NCBI RefSeq assembly: GCF_003945595.2
Contig: NW_024104551.1
Span: 62,001-126,000, forward strand
From: Pipra filicauda
Taxonomy: Eukaryota > Chordata > Aves > Passeriformes > Pipridae
Direction of reading: 5' to 3'
DNA: 64,000 bases
Shown: one piece after another, positions 39,083 through 51,988 of the stretch
Position numbering within the stretch: position 1 is the first letter of the stretch
Layout: each line of letters opens with the position of its first letter
Translations under genes and position numbers: made by a program
The notes under the pieces: model-generated
Seen by the model: the letters and a program-made list of their open reading frames with translations, nothing else
Told to the model about the DNA's origin: nothing
The model's database searches: none

Positions 39083-39377
39083 GTGAGCAGTCTTTTCATA
39101 GTTAGATGTATTCGGTAATGATTATTCATGTAAACAGGCCTTTTGTTTAAAATTAGTCAGTGAATTGTTTTGACTGGTGTGCTGGTTCCAGCTTTGATGG
39201 AAGACAGTACATGTGTACTGTGGAAGGAAGAGTCTCAGAAAAGTAGAAATAGACTCCCTGTTTGAGAAAGCTCCTGGCACTGAGTTGCTACACTTCATTT
39301 CTAAAGCAGAAAGAAACTGTAAAATTGGTGGTTTTCTCTTTCACATGACTATGGCTCTGAAGAATCAGAGAGGGTCA
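39083..39377. other. candidate intron, 5' part
   Basis: Follows the possible GTGAGC donor. It holds an 18-bp inverted repeat at 39204-39221 (arms ACAGTACA and TGTACTGT), otherwise unassigned. Confidence 0.4.
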
Positions 39378-39600
39378 TCAGAGAATCGCAGGTTTGGGTT
39401 TGATGGGATCTTAAAAATCCTCTTGTTCCAAATCCCCCTGCCATGGGTGGGGACACCTTCCACTAGACCAGGTTACTCAGGGCCTCATCCAGACTGGCCT
39501 TGGACACTTCCAGGGATGGAGCAGCCACAGCTTCTCTGGGCAACCTGTTCCAGTGCCTCACTACCCTCTTTGTGTGGAATGTCATTGTGTGGGATGACAT
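39378..39600 (-). mobile_element. CR1 LINE 3' fragment
   Basis: Starts near AGAGAATCGCAGGTTTGGG with one decayed octamer, then complemented 3' UTR and C-terminal CR1 coding sequence (CTCTGGGCAACCTGTTCCAG). It ends around 39600 with an altered GTGTGGAATG stretch. It lies inside the candidate intron 39083-43086. Confidence 0.88.
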
Positions 39601-40194
39601 TTACCACCATTAAGAAAAGCTTGCAGTACAAAATTGGATTGAGTTGAGAGAATTTGAATGAAGGGGAAACTGCCAATAACTATATTGTCACATCTTTCAT
39701 TTGAAAAAGGGAGATGAGGTTGACATAACTTATAGGTTGTCAGCTCTGATAGATCATTAACTTTTGGCTCCCTTTCCTTTGTAAAGACTTGAGGCCCATA
39801 GTTTGCAGTTTCTTTCTTTCTTCTCTTTTTCCTTTTATTTTCTTTCTCTTTTCATTTTTTTTTCCTTATCTTATTCTTACCAAAAGGATTAGGATTCCTT
39901 TTCTCACTTACAAGCATGTTTACCTGGAGTGACTCCAGGAAGGGAAATAGCTTTTCATGGAGATTTGTGTTACACTAAATGACAAAATTCTAACTGTAAA
40001 GTTTTCACCTTTAACTAAGCCTGGAACTGTTCTGACTTTACTTAATGGGCTTGGATAGTGTGAAGCACAAACCTGCCACATAAAAAATGAGTTATTTATG
40101 AAAGAATATTTTTTTCATCCCTGGGGTAGCAAATGTAGAAATTTCTTGCATATTTCTTTCCTTTACAGTCGTTGAAACAAAGGGATACCAGGCC
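39601..40194. other. non-coding, candidate intron
   Basis: Contains a pyrimidine-rich low-complexity tract at about 39809-39870 (TTTC/TCTT). Nothing else assigned. Confidence 0.5.
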
Positions 40195-40285
40195 TAGGTG
40201 AAGATGTCCCTGTCCATGGCAGGGAGGTTGGAACTTTTAAGGTCCCTTTCAAGTCAAACCATTCCATGATTCTATGATTCTATAT
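40195..40285 (+). mobile_element. CR1 LINE terminal fragment
   Basis: Only the last ~90 bp of a plus-strand CR1: the 3' UTR GTCCATGGCAGGGAGGTTGG and then ATTCCATGATTCTATGATTC. The opposite orientation to the piece at 39378-39600 shows it is a separate insertion. Confidence 0.9.
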
Positions 40286-43086
40286 TAATCTCCCTCCATT
40301 CTACATAGGTACCCAAACTACTGCAATAAGTTTTCCTCCTTAGTTAAGTACGCAGTGATGTTGTACCCTGGAGTGTGCAACATCAGTTTTTTGTTATAAA
40401 AACACCACTACGCTGGGCTTCAACACAATTTGATGTGAGAGAAGGAAAGGCACAAACATGAATAGAAATAAGAATGTCTCAAAAGTCAAAAGATTCCTCA
40501 TGGCAATAAGGGGTAGCCCAGGCCAACTTTCATGTGGGAACAACATCTAGATCATGGAATTTGGATGTTGTGGTTTCACAGTGTGGATGTAGCCACACAG
40601 AGCAGTGAACAGGTAAAATCTGTTCCCCAGGACTAAGTTTGCTCAGTTCTGTACATAGTTATTTTGAGCGATGTTAGTTAAGACATCCTGAAAACAAAGA
40701 AAGAAAAGTTGATAATTTACTAATTGGATTTCCTCAGAAATTTGCATATCTAATGAATAAGTCACCATACGTGTCTCTTTTCCCTCCATCCCATATTATT
40801 GTTTTTACCATCTTACTTGCTTAGATTGCAAAAACACATTGTGAATGGGACTGTTTCTTGTTGCATAGCTCTACTGCATCTACTTCTGAGTCCTAGTTAG
40901 TGCCTGGTTGTTTTCATACTGAAAATAGCAATAAAGATTGCTTGCTGACTGCCTCCAGGTTGAAATCTTTATGACAAAACTCTGATTCAATGGGTAGCAG
41001 ATTTAGCTGCAAGGTGCTGATTTAAACTAAAAAAATACTTTGAAATATAGTTCTTAAAAGTTTTGAAGTATTTCAATTAAAGCAACAGGAATCTGTAGAA
41101 ATTAAAAAAAAAAAATATTCAAGCTTCTGCTTACCCAAAGAAAAAGACTCCATTTTTCACAAGAGCTTTAGTTTTGTGATATTTTTTCCTCATTTCGCCC
41201 TGGAAAAAAAAGAGAAGAGTTTTTCATACAAAATGGAAAATTTGTCCTCAGATTTGTTAATAAATTATGCATTTCTTAATCTATATTTCTTAAAACTGGC
41301 AAACAATTTTACCAGTGCCCAATAAATTGACAATACTTATGGCGACTCCTCTTATTCATGTTAGCTATTTGAATCAAGCAGTGTCATCTTTTGACTCTGG
41401 AAAGGCAGCTTTCTGTGCAGCTGTCATCCTTAAGGGATACTACTCTAAAGCTCAGCCTACAATCACCTAACACAACCTATGCCATATGTTCATGTGTAAT
41501 TCTCATGAGATTGGCTCCCGAGGGAATTCCTATCAGAAGCATGAGCTGTACTGAGGGAGACAGCCTTTTTTAGTGCCATTAAGGTAAATGAGGTAGTAAT
41601 GGGAAGAGCAGATTATACTAACATCAATAATTTATTTCATACTTCCCATCAGGGTAGCTTTTACAAACAGCTAATGTTAATTGAAATGTAAATGAATGAT
41701 AAATTATGAAAAAAAAGGTATTAAAAAAAGGAAAACAGGGTGAAATAAAGGGAGTAAAAGCAGGATTCTTACAGCAGAGGATAAAAACTGAATTGATATG
41801 TTAATTAGATAGCACAAAATGATGGGAAAACGAGAAAGTACACAGAGAAAAGCCTGTGTGACTACAAGGAGGCACATGTGTGCACAGTATTAGTGCAGTC
41901 TTGCTGGTTGGTACTGAGCACACATGAGCAGCATGTGTGTCCTCAGTCTGTCTGTCTTTGCTGACCCAGCACCTGGGGTTTCCTGTGGACATCCCCCAAC
42001 AGGAGGCTGGTAGCTCATCACATTGCTCTACATCAATGGAGTGTGAACTACACCCTGAGCCCTCTGAAAGGCAAGGATTTTCAAAAGTAATCCATGATTT
42101 TGGCTATTTTTTTCATCATATTCACCCTCAGGGTGTCCCAGAAGTTAGGATTCAGGAAAGGGTGTTGGGTTAAGGCACCAAAATGAGTCTTCTAGTGTAA
42201 TTAGTAATTATGAAAAATCTTGATGAGTTCTGTCGAAGGTGGTCCTGAATAACCCCATTCATAGTGTCACAGATATACTTTCTTTCAACAGAAATTTAAA
42301 AATAGGAAAATTTACCAGACTAAGAAAATTTAGTGGAAGTATGAATCATGTTGACTTGTACTGCTGCAGATTAGTTACAGTACGTTACCATTTTTAAACT
42401 ATTTTAGGTTTCATCAACAGAGCCTGGAGAATACAATTAAAGTGCTGGGAGATTACTGATCCAGGCAAATACTGCCTCCCAGAATTAAACACATGAATCT
42501 CTACAATTTCTGGAAATGCCTGCAAAGGTCTTTCCAAAAGTATGTCATGTACTTGAAGTAGCAACTGTCTAATTAAAGATTAAAGAAGTGCAAGGAATTT
42601 CAGAAAACATTTGTTTGGTTAAGTCTTTTCAATACATGAGCACATTGAGCTTTCTATTCCTTTAATAAGAGATAAGTTTTTAGTGAAAACAGTTTTGAAA
42701 ATCAAAAGGTTGAAAAGTCAGTAAGTCTTCAATTAGAAATCCATTTGTTCAAAAACTCTTGACCCAACATAAGTCCTGAGTGCTTACATATAAATATATT
42801 TTTTGTTATCAATTCCATAAGACACATCAGTGCTAAAACTTTGGAAATGCTCTAAGGAATCATTCACTGAGGAGTTGTCACACGAGCTTCACTGCAAGAG
42901 TATCTGGATCATATTTGGCAAATCTCTAGAAATTGTTTTCACTGCACAGAAATTTGTCATCTCACAAAACCTTGCAGGTCAAACTTGATGGATAGAGCAA
43001 TGCATGTGATCAGATTTCTTTATGTCACACAAAGCAGTAAAGAAAAACTGACCCATTTCTTACTGAAGTCTTTATGTCTCCTTTAG
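40286..43086. other. non-coding, candidate intron
   Basis: AT-rich, with no repeat family recognised. It ends in a pyrimidine-rich acceptor-like TTTATGTCTCCTTTAG at 43071-43086. Confidence 0.5.
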
Positions 43087-43171
43087 AGGCAAGCAGCCAA
43101 CTGACCTGTCACCAGAGGAAATCACCAAGATGATCCTTGATGGAATATTCTTTCCTGAAAATATTGAGTAA
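43087..43171 (+). CDS. candidate terminal coding exon, unrecognised gene
   Basis: Directly follows a pyrimidine-rich acceptor (TCTCCTTTAG). Its first base completes the split codon left by the exon ending at 39082 (TT+A) or 39073 (AG+A). The frame then reads GKQPTDLSPEEITKMILDGI and ends FFPENIE and TAA at 43169-43171. AATAAA signals follow at 43195-43200 and 43234-43239, so the 3' UTR would be short. The same frame has a stop at 43064-43066 just upstream, as expected for an exon. Together the two segments give about 85 C-terminal residues with no signal peptide or membrane segment. The gene is not recognised. It is supported by composition, splice sites, phase and polyadenylation signals, not by homology. 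Confidence 0.5.
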
Positions 43172-43194
43172 AATATTTTGGTAGAGTCACGAAA

Positions 43195-43239
43195 AATAAA
43201 AATCTAGTGTGGAAACTGAAGCCTTAGCTACAAAATAAA
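43195..43239 (+). terminator. candidate polyadenylation signals
   Basis: AATAAA at 43195-43200 and again at 43234-43239, 24 and 63 bp after the TAA of the candidate terminal exon. AATAAA is frequent in AT-rich DNA, so this supports the exon only weakly. Confidence 0.4.
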
Positions 43240-44409
43240 GGCCTTTGGTAAGCAGTTTAAAAACATTAATGGTCAAAAGACAGCACGTGGAAATTGAAGC
43301 TGCTGGATGATGTGCTCCGAACCTTGAATAAATGACAAACATTTCTACATACACTCTTTGTTGGGCCAGTTAGCCTCTAAATCTGTCAGGCTAAGGTATT
43401 TCTGTTACACTTCCAGAACTTAGGGAGGACAGAGAGAATTCAAAGAGCGACAGCCTTCCTATGCCACGAACCACAAAGAGACAAGCAAGTAACTCTTACC
43501 ATCTCTTTTTTATATCCAAATGTAGGGTCTAGCAAGTATCTCTCCTCTACTTAAGGAAGACAGATAAGCCCTCAGAGGTGTTGTAAGATGCCTTGGGAGT
43601 CACTGTCACCAGGCTGCTCCTGACACCCTGAATTGAATCATGGTCCGTGTAAACATCTGCCTTGAGCTGCCCTGATGGCTGTGACAGATGCCATTGTGTC
43701 TCCAGGGCAAGGAGGAAATGGATGAAGAACAGCTGCTGAGGAAAAAAAATCTAGGAACCTGCAGGCAAATCAGACTGTCAGACGAAAGCTTTTGGGGATG
43801 ACAGGTGACACACTAAACTAGGGAGGAGTCTCTCTTCTTCTAGATTGCCAAGCAATATTAGGATGAAATAAGCCACTTTTTCTTCTAACTCAGTAGATAA
43901 AAACATTGTTCTCACATATGTCACTCTACTGAAAGCTTCAGCCTTTCCTCTTGGTCCTGCAAACTGGGATGTTGAACAGAAGTTTAAGGAAGGAGCAACA
44001 TAGCTATTAATGAACTGAAAAGGATATGATGACCAGAAAAGAGAGTGAGTCCTAGATCCCAGCATGCAGTCTTGGTTTTTGCCCTGGAAGATTCTGTTAT
44101 AAAATTCTGTACTTGAATATTTGAACCCCCAAATTTATCTTTTCAAGAGTAATTCTAAAGTTGTGTAATTGTTAAGTGATCTCTCAAAGCTAACACCATT
44201 CTCATGCGAGCTTGGTTCCTCATAGAGCAGTTACTGATATTGAGAACCTCACAGACAACCTTTCATGAAGTATGGCATAAGCAGTGTTAAATAAGTGACA
44301 TAGAAACTTCAACTTGGAAAATGGTTTTTACGGAACCTTAATTAAATACTCAAATGCTGGACCTAGGTTGTAATCATATAATTCAATATATGAGTTGACT
44401 GGAGGAAAA
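43240..44409. other. non-coding, unassigned
   Basis: No element or exon recognised. The stretch around 43590-43720 is more GC-balanced than its surroundings, but no frame in it is convincing. Confidence 0.5.
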
Positions 44410-44530
44410 TCAAAGAATCACAGAATCATTAAGGTTGCAAAAGACCTCCGAGATCCTGGAGTCCAAGCATTAACCCTACACTGCTGGGTCCACCAATGAA
44501 CCATGTCCCTAAGCACCACATCTACACATA
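44410..44530 (-). mobile_element. CR1 LINE terminal fragment
   Basis: Complemented CR1 end: CAAAGAATCACAGAATCATT, AAAGACCTCCGAGATCCTGG, and the start of the C-terminal region (AACCATGTCCCTAAGCACC). It is about 120 bp long and lies just left of the solo LTR at 44620. Confidence 0.88.
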
Positions 44531-44614
44531 CAAAACGATATAAGAGAAGTGATTTGTTCTGCCTCCAGAGGCATCTTCTGGTTTTAGTTTTCCCACTCAC
44601 CATTTCCAAATTTT

Positions 44615-45265
44615 GTACTTGTGCTGGTTTAAGAGTTAACCAGCAGGGGAAATGAACTCAACTCAAAGGAGAGATTATAAGTCAGAATAACAATTTACTA
44701 AAATAATACAGTAAGTACAATCATACAAACAAACAATTGGTCTTAACCCACAAAACCCAAATGTATAACCCAGTACCCTGGGGCATGAACAACGTGGTGT
44801 TCCTTGGGCCCCGCTTGAGTCCAAAGTAAAGGGAGAGGGGAAGAACCTGCTGGTGGGAGAGCTGTTGCAGTCTGGTCAAAGTGGTGATTGGAGTCCAGTA
44901 TAGGGTGGTGGTCCAAGTCTGTTTGAGAGCGATGAGCCGCAGTCCTTCTCTGGATCCCACAGAGTGGTTCCAAATGTTCCAAGACTCCAAGATTATATAT
45001 CCTGCAGTTCAGGCAGGAATGCTCAGCACTTCCCTCAGGGCGGGGAGTTCCACAAAGGGTGTGAGGACAGGAGCATCCTCCTATCTCACAGGCCTCTTAA
45101 CACCTAGTTTATAGCCTGAGGAGTCAGGCTCTATGGGCAGATGGTGTAAATGGTTCATTGATAACAGTTTCTGGGAAATGGCATGGAAGGCTATAGAATA
45201 CACAGTTTTGGGTTACACCCATACCCTGATGAACTGGTCTCAGTTGTCCTAACTAGGACAGTACT
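44615..45265 (-). mobile_element. solo endogenous-retrovirus LTR (641 bp, TSD GTACT)
   Basis: The LTR body is 44620-45260, from TGTGCTGGTTTAAG to CTAACTAGGACA, so it has TG...CA ends. The 5-bp direct repeat GTACT lies at 44615-44619 and 45261-45265. The minus strand is the likely sense: a TATA-like TATATAATC reads at about 44991-45000, and a variant polyadenylation signal AGTAAA (44694-44699) lies about 75 bp from the minus-strand 3' end. No internal retroviral genes or second LTR are nearby, so it is a solo LTR. The frames at 44721-45114 have no protein meaning. Confidence 0.85.
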
Positions 45266-48200
45266 GAATATCTGAAATCAAAAACTGATTAGGTTCTAAC
45301 AGTTAGAAAGTGTTATGCCCACCTCCTAGTCACTTTGTACTATTTTTGATTTTTGAACCTCAACTTGAATCTTTATTGTTCCACTGTGTCCTTCTGTACC
45401 TTTCACTTTCAGCTCTCTGTTTGATTTCAAGGACTCTTCATTTTCCTTAGAACTTTTCCCTGTGTTCTACTTTAATAACAGTCTTCATTTTCCAACACGT
45501 GTTTCACTTATCATTTCTATGTGAAAAGAGAAACAAGAATACAAGGTCACTTTGCCAAAGAATCATAGTGGATATGCATAGGAGCTTAATTTTCAGTGAA
45601 ATAAATCATTTGGATGTATCACTGCTTCCAAGACAAATAGAATAATAATTTTTATTTCACAAAATGGTTTATAATTTTCATTATAAAATATATTTCATTC
45701 TGCATTAAGTTCTTAGCTATAAACCTCTGCAAATGTAGCTGAAAGAAAAGGAATAACATTGAAATCAGGCAATTTTTTGAGGATGACCAGTTGGTGATTT
45801 GCTTAATTGCAATATTCAGTAATTGACTTGATTGAAGAATAAGACTGAAAATGGCAGGACCTCAGAAAATGAGCTGATCTAAATTTAACATTAGATTTCT
45901 CACTTATATACTCACATCTAATTGCAAGCATGTCATTCTGCTTATACTGCCCAAGAACTGAGGACCAGTACTAAAAATCTTTTTCCAAACAATGCACCTT
46001 TTTTCTTTTTCTTTACTTTCAGTGGTTAATTACTCAGCTTTGGCATTGACCTTCCATAGTTGAACGGAATGAAGGTGTTAGAAAAGATGTGAGGATAAAG
46101 ATGGGCAGTTTTTCTATGAAGGGATTATCTCTCATTGCATTGTTTTCCATTAGTCTTCAGTTCTTTCCTTGATTTGTTCTTAGATCATTCTTTAGGGGGG
46201 ATATATTTTTTACATATTTGATGTAGATTGCACAGAAAATTTCAGAAATATGTCAGTAGGTGACTTACAAATGGCTTAAGGAAATAATCAGGGTTTATCT
46301 TCAGGTTTGTATGGAGTTACCTACTTTTCAAGACTTTTATGATGTTTACAGATAAATTGAAGTCTGACATAAGTAGCAGCAAATTAAGTGCCCTAAATGT
46401 GACTTTTAAAGTTTGATTAATTAATATCCATAAAACCTTTTGCACTGCTCAGACTAAAGGTCTGTAAGTGCACAGAACAAGACACAATAATTATTAATTC
46501 TCTATCTCACTGTGTGTGGGAGTATTGGAGAGACCCTTAGCTCAGGTACTCTAAATTATACAGCCTTATGCTTTCAAATCCTCCTTCCCCAGCCATAGCT
46601 CCACTAGCTTTGCTGGTCTTTTTCTGGAATGAATTTGCTTTTTACTAGTTTGATGTAGAATGAAAACAAAGGGCTATACAATATTTTTTACAGCTGTGTG
46701 CTTTGACATACAGAAGATATTTCAGCCCCCATGATGACAGTGTGGCATTCTGATGAAATAATGTAGCAGTCACTTAATAACATGGAAGGAACAGATACAA
46801 CCTAAACATGCAAATATGGTAATTACCAACTTCAAACACAATTATCTCATGTGCTAGTACTCATAATGAGAACAATATTTCTGTACTGCTTTTTCCCAGA
46901 GTCATTTGCAAAACGCTTGCTCTCTCTGTTTCCTTCCTCGTGGAAATTTGTCTCCCCCACAACATTTCATTTTCTGTAATGACACAAAAACCACTGGTTC
47001 AGTGACCTTGGTAGGTCCTTCACAGGGTACATAACTTATGCTGTCTTTCCACCTTTATATGAATTGTGTGTCTCAGCTCCCACGAGCTGATCAGAGGAAC
47101 GTGCTCCAGCACAACACATGCATGGCTGAGGATGCAATTACTGTAACCACCTTTCCTGCTGCCCGCTGCAAGAGCAAGAGGTCAGATCCTCTGCGGGTCT
47201 AAAACCTGGTCCAGACTCGTAATGGCACTAGAGTGATTTATGCTAGGACACAGTTTGTTCCAGTTTGTCTGTCTGTATCGAATTTGCCTTTACAATAACA
47301 CTCCTCCGAGATTTTATTCTTTAAAACAGTTACAGCTGTTTGGTAGTTCTCTTTCTTCAGGTATGATAATGCACTGGTTACTGCTCAGAGTTACAAAAGT
47401 AAGGGACTACTCTTACGTGAATATAATAATCTAATGAGCAAATATGATAGCTTTGTTTCAGAGTTTTGGGAGACGTAAGTTGGGAAAAGTAAGTAGGAAC
47501 AAAAGCTGTCTTCCAGTTTCGTAGAACTTCCTATTAGATGAGATGGGGTGGTTCTTGTATTGAGATTATCCCTGATAATCAAGTAAAAATTTTGAAACAT
47601 CATCAGAAACACTACTGTAAAAAATCATGAGGGTTCATCATAAGATAATCATAAATCTCAATGAAAGGTTTTCTGTGAGATTTTTGGCCTCATTTCCTTA
47701 GACTGTATGTTTGTCTGAACATTTCAGGCAAGAGCTGGTTTCCTATATGGTCATGGGCACCCAGGTTCTGAAGTCAGTGGCAGTTTACACACAGAGGATT
47801 CAGTTATTTCCCACACCTGGGCTATCACAGTTCCAACTCAGCTTTCCTTGGTGGTCTTATGTTAAGATAGAATTGCTAGAGTAAGCCGAAGAAAGAGGTT
47901 TTTAAAACTACTCTTTCCCAAGGACTTCTGAAAGGGCCAACTTAGATCTATAGTTATTCTTTTGTGTGATATTATACTTCAACGTAGAAGCAAAAACCAC
48001 TTGGAGTGTCTACTTATTTTGTGTTTCGTGCCAGGTGTCAAGGCAGAGTTGGCTTGGACACTGGAAAAATAATCTGTTACGTGGTGTGATGAACTATCAG
48101 GGACAGCAAAACTGATCCTCTGCCCTTTGAGAGGTGGAGATCAGCTACTAGAACAATGTATATTGTTAAAGCCATTTGTCATCTCTTGCTTGTCAGCTCT

Positions 48201-51200
48201 TTGCTGTGTTTGCTTCCTGTGAGAATATACAAGAAATAAGAAGCTATTTCTGTGAAAAGTGGCTCTAACAAACTGTTGTTTTTCTCCTCTTTCCAGGCTG
48301 TGGTGGGAAAGTCAAACTGATATTCATTGAAGCTTTGTCAGCCTATCTACTCAGGTCCCACTTGTCAGTGACCACACGGCAAGTCAAAGTCATTCCCTAT
48401 CCCCCTGTTCCATTAGCTCTTGGAATAATTACATTGTTGGTTTTGCAGTTTAAAAAAAACCATATATATATAGTATTAATTTGCAATTTTATTCTCAAGA
48501 AAGCATACACATAGTATCATAGATCAGTGACAATTTCAAAAGTCATCATTATATATTTTTAGACCTAACAAAAATCTGAACACTGTATGTACTCTGTAAT
48601 CCATTTGTTTGTGGCACTAAGGATCCATGCAGTTAATTAGTAAGTAATGAAAATTGAAGCAATTACAGATCATTAATAACTATAAAGACAGCAAAACTCA
48701 CCAATTTAACTCTCAGCCAAGATTATCCCCTTCATAGATATCTACTGAAAGGATTTTCAGTCTTCTACTCCTTTCTTGCAGCTATACTGTAAGAAACTCC
48801 ACAGTTTTCATAGCATCATCCCTCTTAAACTCTGGATGTCTGCGGCTCCATGCAATAAATTGAAGGAGTGCAAGACCCACTCATATGAAAAGAGAGAGCT
48901 CTTTCATCATGAGACTAGAATTTGACCCCATTTTTTTGAATAAGAACTGTTTTGTGGCATTTCATGTCAGACAGAGCCATAGCAAGGTTGGCTGAGAGCC
49001 ATCCCTCCCCTAAATCGGTCTCAGGGGCAGGAGAGACAGCTGAGATGTGAGGGAGCAGTGCCAGCTAGGGCTACCAGCAAGTGCAACACTCTGCTTTCAA
49101 TCCATAAAGGTGTCAAGGACTGAGGGCTCGAGGTCCCTGAGCACCAGCACTTCATGCACTGGCAGGGTCAGTGTCTAGAAGCAGAAGCCTGTGGACTTGA
49201 CCCAGGATAGGATTTTATTCAACATTAACAATAATGAGAGGAAACAGTGCATAGTCACACATACTATGGAGGCTCAGTAACATTTTTAGCCCAAATTTCA
49301 TAGCAGATTTTGACCTAAGCCCTGCAGATAACACTGCTGATGGAAGAAATCTGTGCCCCTTGGAGCTAGTGACACTGAACCCATTATAAGTGAATCTAGT
49401 GCAAGCCTTCAGTCACTAACCTGCAGCTGATTCTTGAAAGGTTGACCCTCAGCATTATCACTGCACCCCAAAGACATCATCAGAAACATTGAAATTAGTA
49501 TTTTTTAATTTCCCATATAACATTTGAAAACTGTTATGCTTTCATGAGGTCTTACTGAAAATAGAAAGAAAATATTTTAAAAGTTTGACAATGAGTCACT
49601 TTCAACTTATGGATTTTTTTTTTCCCTGTGTGGAGGTTACTCAGGACCAGGAAATTAAGGGATAAATTAGATGAAGTTAACACTTTATTCTTTCCAGGCA
49701 ATGTGATTCTCAGCACTGTAATTAGAAGTAATTTTAGTGTCCTTTATTTTCTCTCTTTTAAACTCTTCCTTGTAGTTTCCTGTAACAATATCTTTCTCCT
49801 ACCTTGATTTAACAACTTGCCTTTGGACCAAAATCTCTTTAAGTTTAGTAGAAATTTATTTCCTGAGCAGGGCCTTACAAATGATACCACATTGCATCTC
49901 ATGATATGTTTTCATGTCCCACTTCCTCAGGTCACCTACAGCATAGCTCATCTGAATAAATTTTGACATTTCCATCCAGGACCTCTTTCTAGTCTATGAA
50001 GAGATATAAATCCTTGTACAGTCTGAATTTAGACTTCCAAAATAGGTCATGGGAATTGTACTTATTCACTCGTTCCTGTTCTCTCAGCTGACTACAAAGA
50101 AACCTGGGGTGACCAGCACAGCTGGAGGCATCTACACTGCAGATCTCTGAAGCTGGATGAGGTGAATTACTGTTCCCTAAGAAAGGCAAATTGTCAGTGA
50201 CAATGGAAAGTCAGATCTTCACTTGTTTAGGCCCTTGTTCTGTTACCTGAATCTTTGCAGAATGACAGTAAATATACCACACTACTTATTTTTTACAACA
50301 TTTGGGACAAATCTACTTATACTACAGTCTGCAATGAAAAAGAATGTTTTATTACTCTTGCTTAAGTAAAAGACTAAATCTCTCACTTTGTTACAAAAGG
50401 CCTACAACTGTTTATCTGAACAGGAGGACATTGATATTCTTTTATCCTTTTGTTGCAGCTGAGCACTAGACTGGGAAGCCCTGATGTGGAATTCATAGGG
50501 ATCCCGAGAGCTCCTTAGAAGCCTGATTTTCATTTAACTTTAAAAAAAAAAAAAAAAAAAAAAAAGCAGCTCCAAAATGAGAAACTAGGGTAAGGGAAGA
50601 AGGAAAAGAAAATGATGAATTGTTTTGAAGAGCTTGGGATCCAAGCAGAGACTTGGCCTACTTTCATTATTTAATAGTCAGGAGAAGAATTTCCTCCCTC
50701 ATGCCTTTTTTTTTAAATGAACACGATCCCCCGAAACACTATTTCATACGGGAATTCTTTCCAGCTTAGAGAACGAGATTGTTACTTAAAATGAAAATAT
50801 CAAAAGTTGACACATTATTGAACTGTTTTTCTTTACCCATGTAGCTCATGAAGATTGTTTTATTTGATTAGAGAAGAGGCTAGGCAGCCAGGCGATTCGT
50901 GAAGTATCAGCACTGCTGTTTATATTTCCTTAAGTGGGCTATGCTAGTCTTGAATTCCCAGCCTGGGTAGAGTTTCTCTGCTGAGACCCTTACAAATACG
51001 AAGTTAAAAAGGAGGATGGAAATACCTGAAGTCCTTTGGTGAGGAGCTTTCACTCTTAAATTTTCCTAGGAGATTATCTTTATGGATTCTGGGATGCAGA
51101 TGTGTATGTTCTTAAAAAGCAAAGTGCTGTTGAAAGCAATTCAGCCAGTGGACTACTAACTGGTAACCCTATCACCCATATGAGTTAGTGTCCAACACCC

Positions 51201-51240
51201 TCTGAAAGAGAAACTCTAGACTGCATTTCCACTTCCTAAA
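45266..51240. other. non-coding, unassigned
   Basis: Long AT-rich stretch. Homopolymer A24 lies at 50542-50565 and a TATATATATA patch near 48465-48475. An acceptor-like TCCTCTTTCCAG at about 48298 opens a frame of about 70 codons without a donor, which I do not consider an exon. No repeat family is recognised. Confidence 0.55.
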
Positions 51241-51988
51241 GTCATAAAACCATAGAATAGTTCAGGTTGGAAGGGAACTTTAAAGGTCATCTACTGCAAC
51301 CCACCCTGCAACTAGACCAGGTTTCTCAGGGCCTTGTCCAACCTGTCCTTGAATGTTCCCACGGATGGGGCATCTACCACCTCTCTGGGCAACCTGGTCC
51401 AATGTTTCACCATTTGGATAATTGAAAAAAATTATAAAAAATTTCTTCCTTATATCTAGACTAATTCTACCACTCTTGGTTTTAAACTTTTATCCTGGTA
51501 CTACTAAAAAGTCTGTTCTCATCTTTCTTACAAGACCCCTTTAAGTATTTCAGTATTGAAAGCCACAATGAGAGGTTGTCAGAGCCTTCTCTTCTCCAGA
51601 CTGAACAGCCCCAGCTCTCTCAGTCTGTCCTCACAGCAGAGGTGTTCCATCTCTCTGATCATCTTCATGGCCTCCTCTGAACCTGCACCAGAAGGTCCAT
51701 GTCTTTCCCGCGCCGAGGACCCCAGAGTTGGACACAGTACCTCAGGTGAGGTCTCATGAAGGAAGATTAGAGAGGGAGAATCACCTCCCTCAACCTGCTG
51801 GCCGTGTTTCTGATGCAGCCCAGGATACAGTTGGCTTTCTGGACTGTGAGTGCACATGTCCCGAATTTTATGTCCAGCTTTTTATCCACCAGAACCCCCA
51901 AAGCTTCCCCAGAGGGCTGCTCCCAATAAGTTCATCCCTCAGCCTGTATTGATGCCAGGGGTTGCCCTGACCCAGATGCAGCACTTTG
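51241..51988 (-). mobile_element. CR1 LINE, 3' part (interrupted by LTR)
   Basis: Complemented CR1 end (CATAAAACCATAGAATAG), 3' UTR and C-terminal coding blocks. The minus-strand frame 51579-51857 ends in [14 protein letters not shown], a CR1 hallmark. Similarity runs to GATGCAGCACTTTG at 51988, where an LTR is inserted. It resumes at 52501. The frame is broken in several places. Confidence 0.92.

Noticed and set aside
44721..45114. Three overlapping frames of 77-89 codons
   Set aside because: All inside the solo LTR 44620-45260, with no domain.
48298..48520. Frame after the acceptor-like TCCTCTTTCCAG
   Set aside because: Runs into low-complexity AT sequence without a donor, and the encoded residues look non-coding in the second half.
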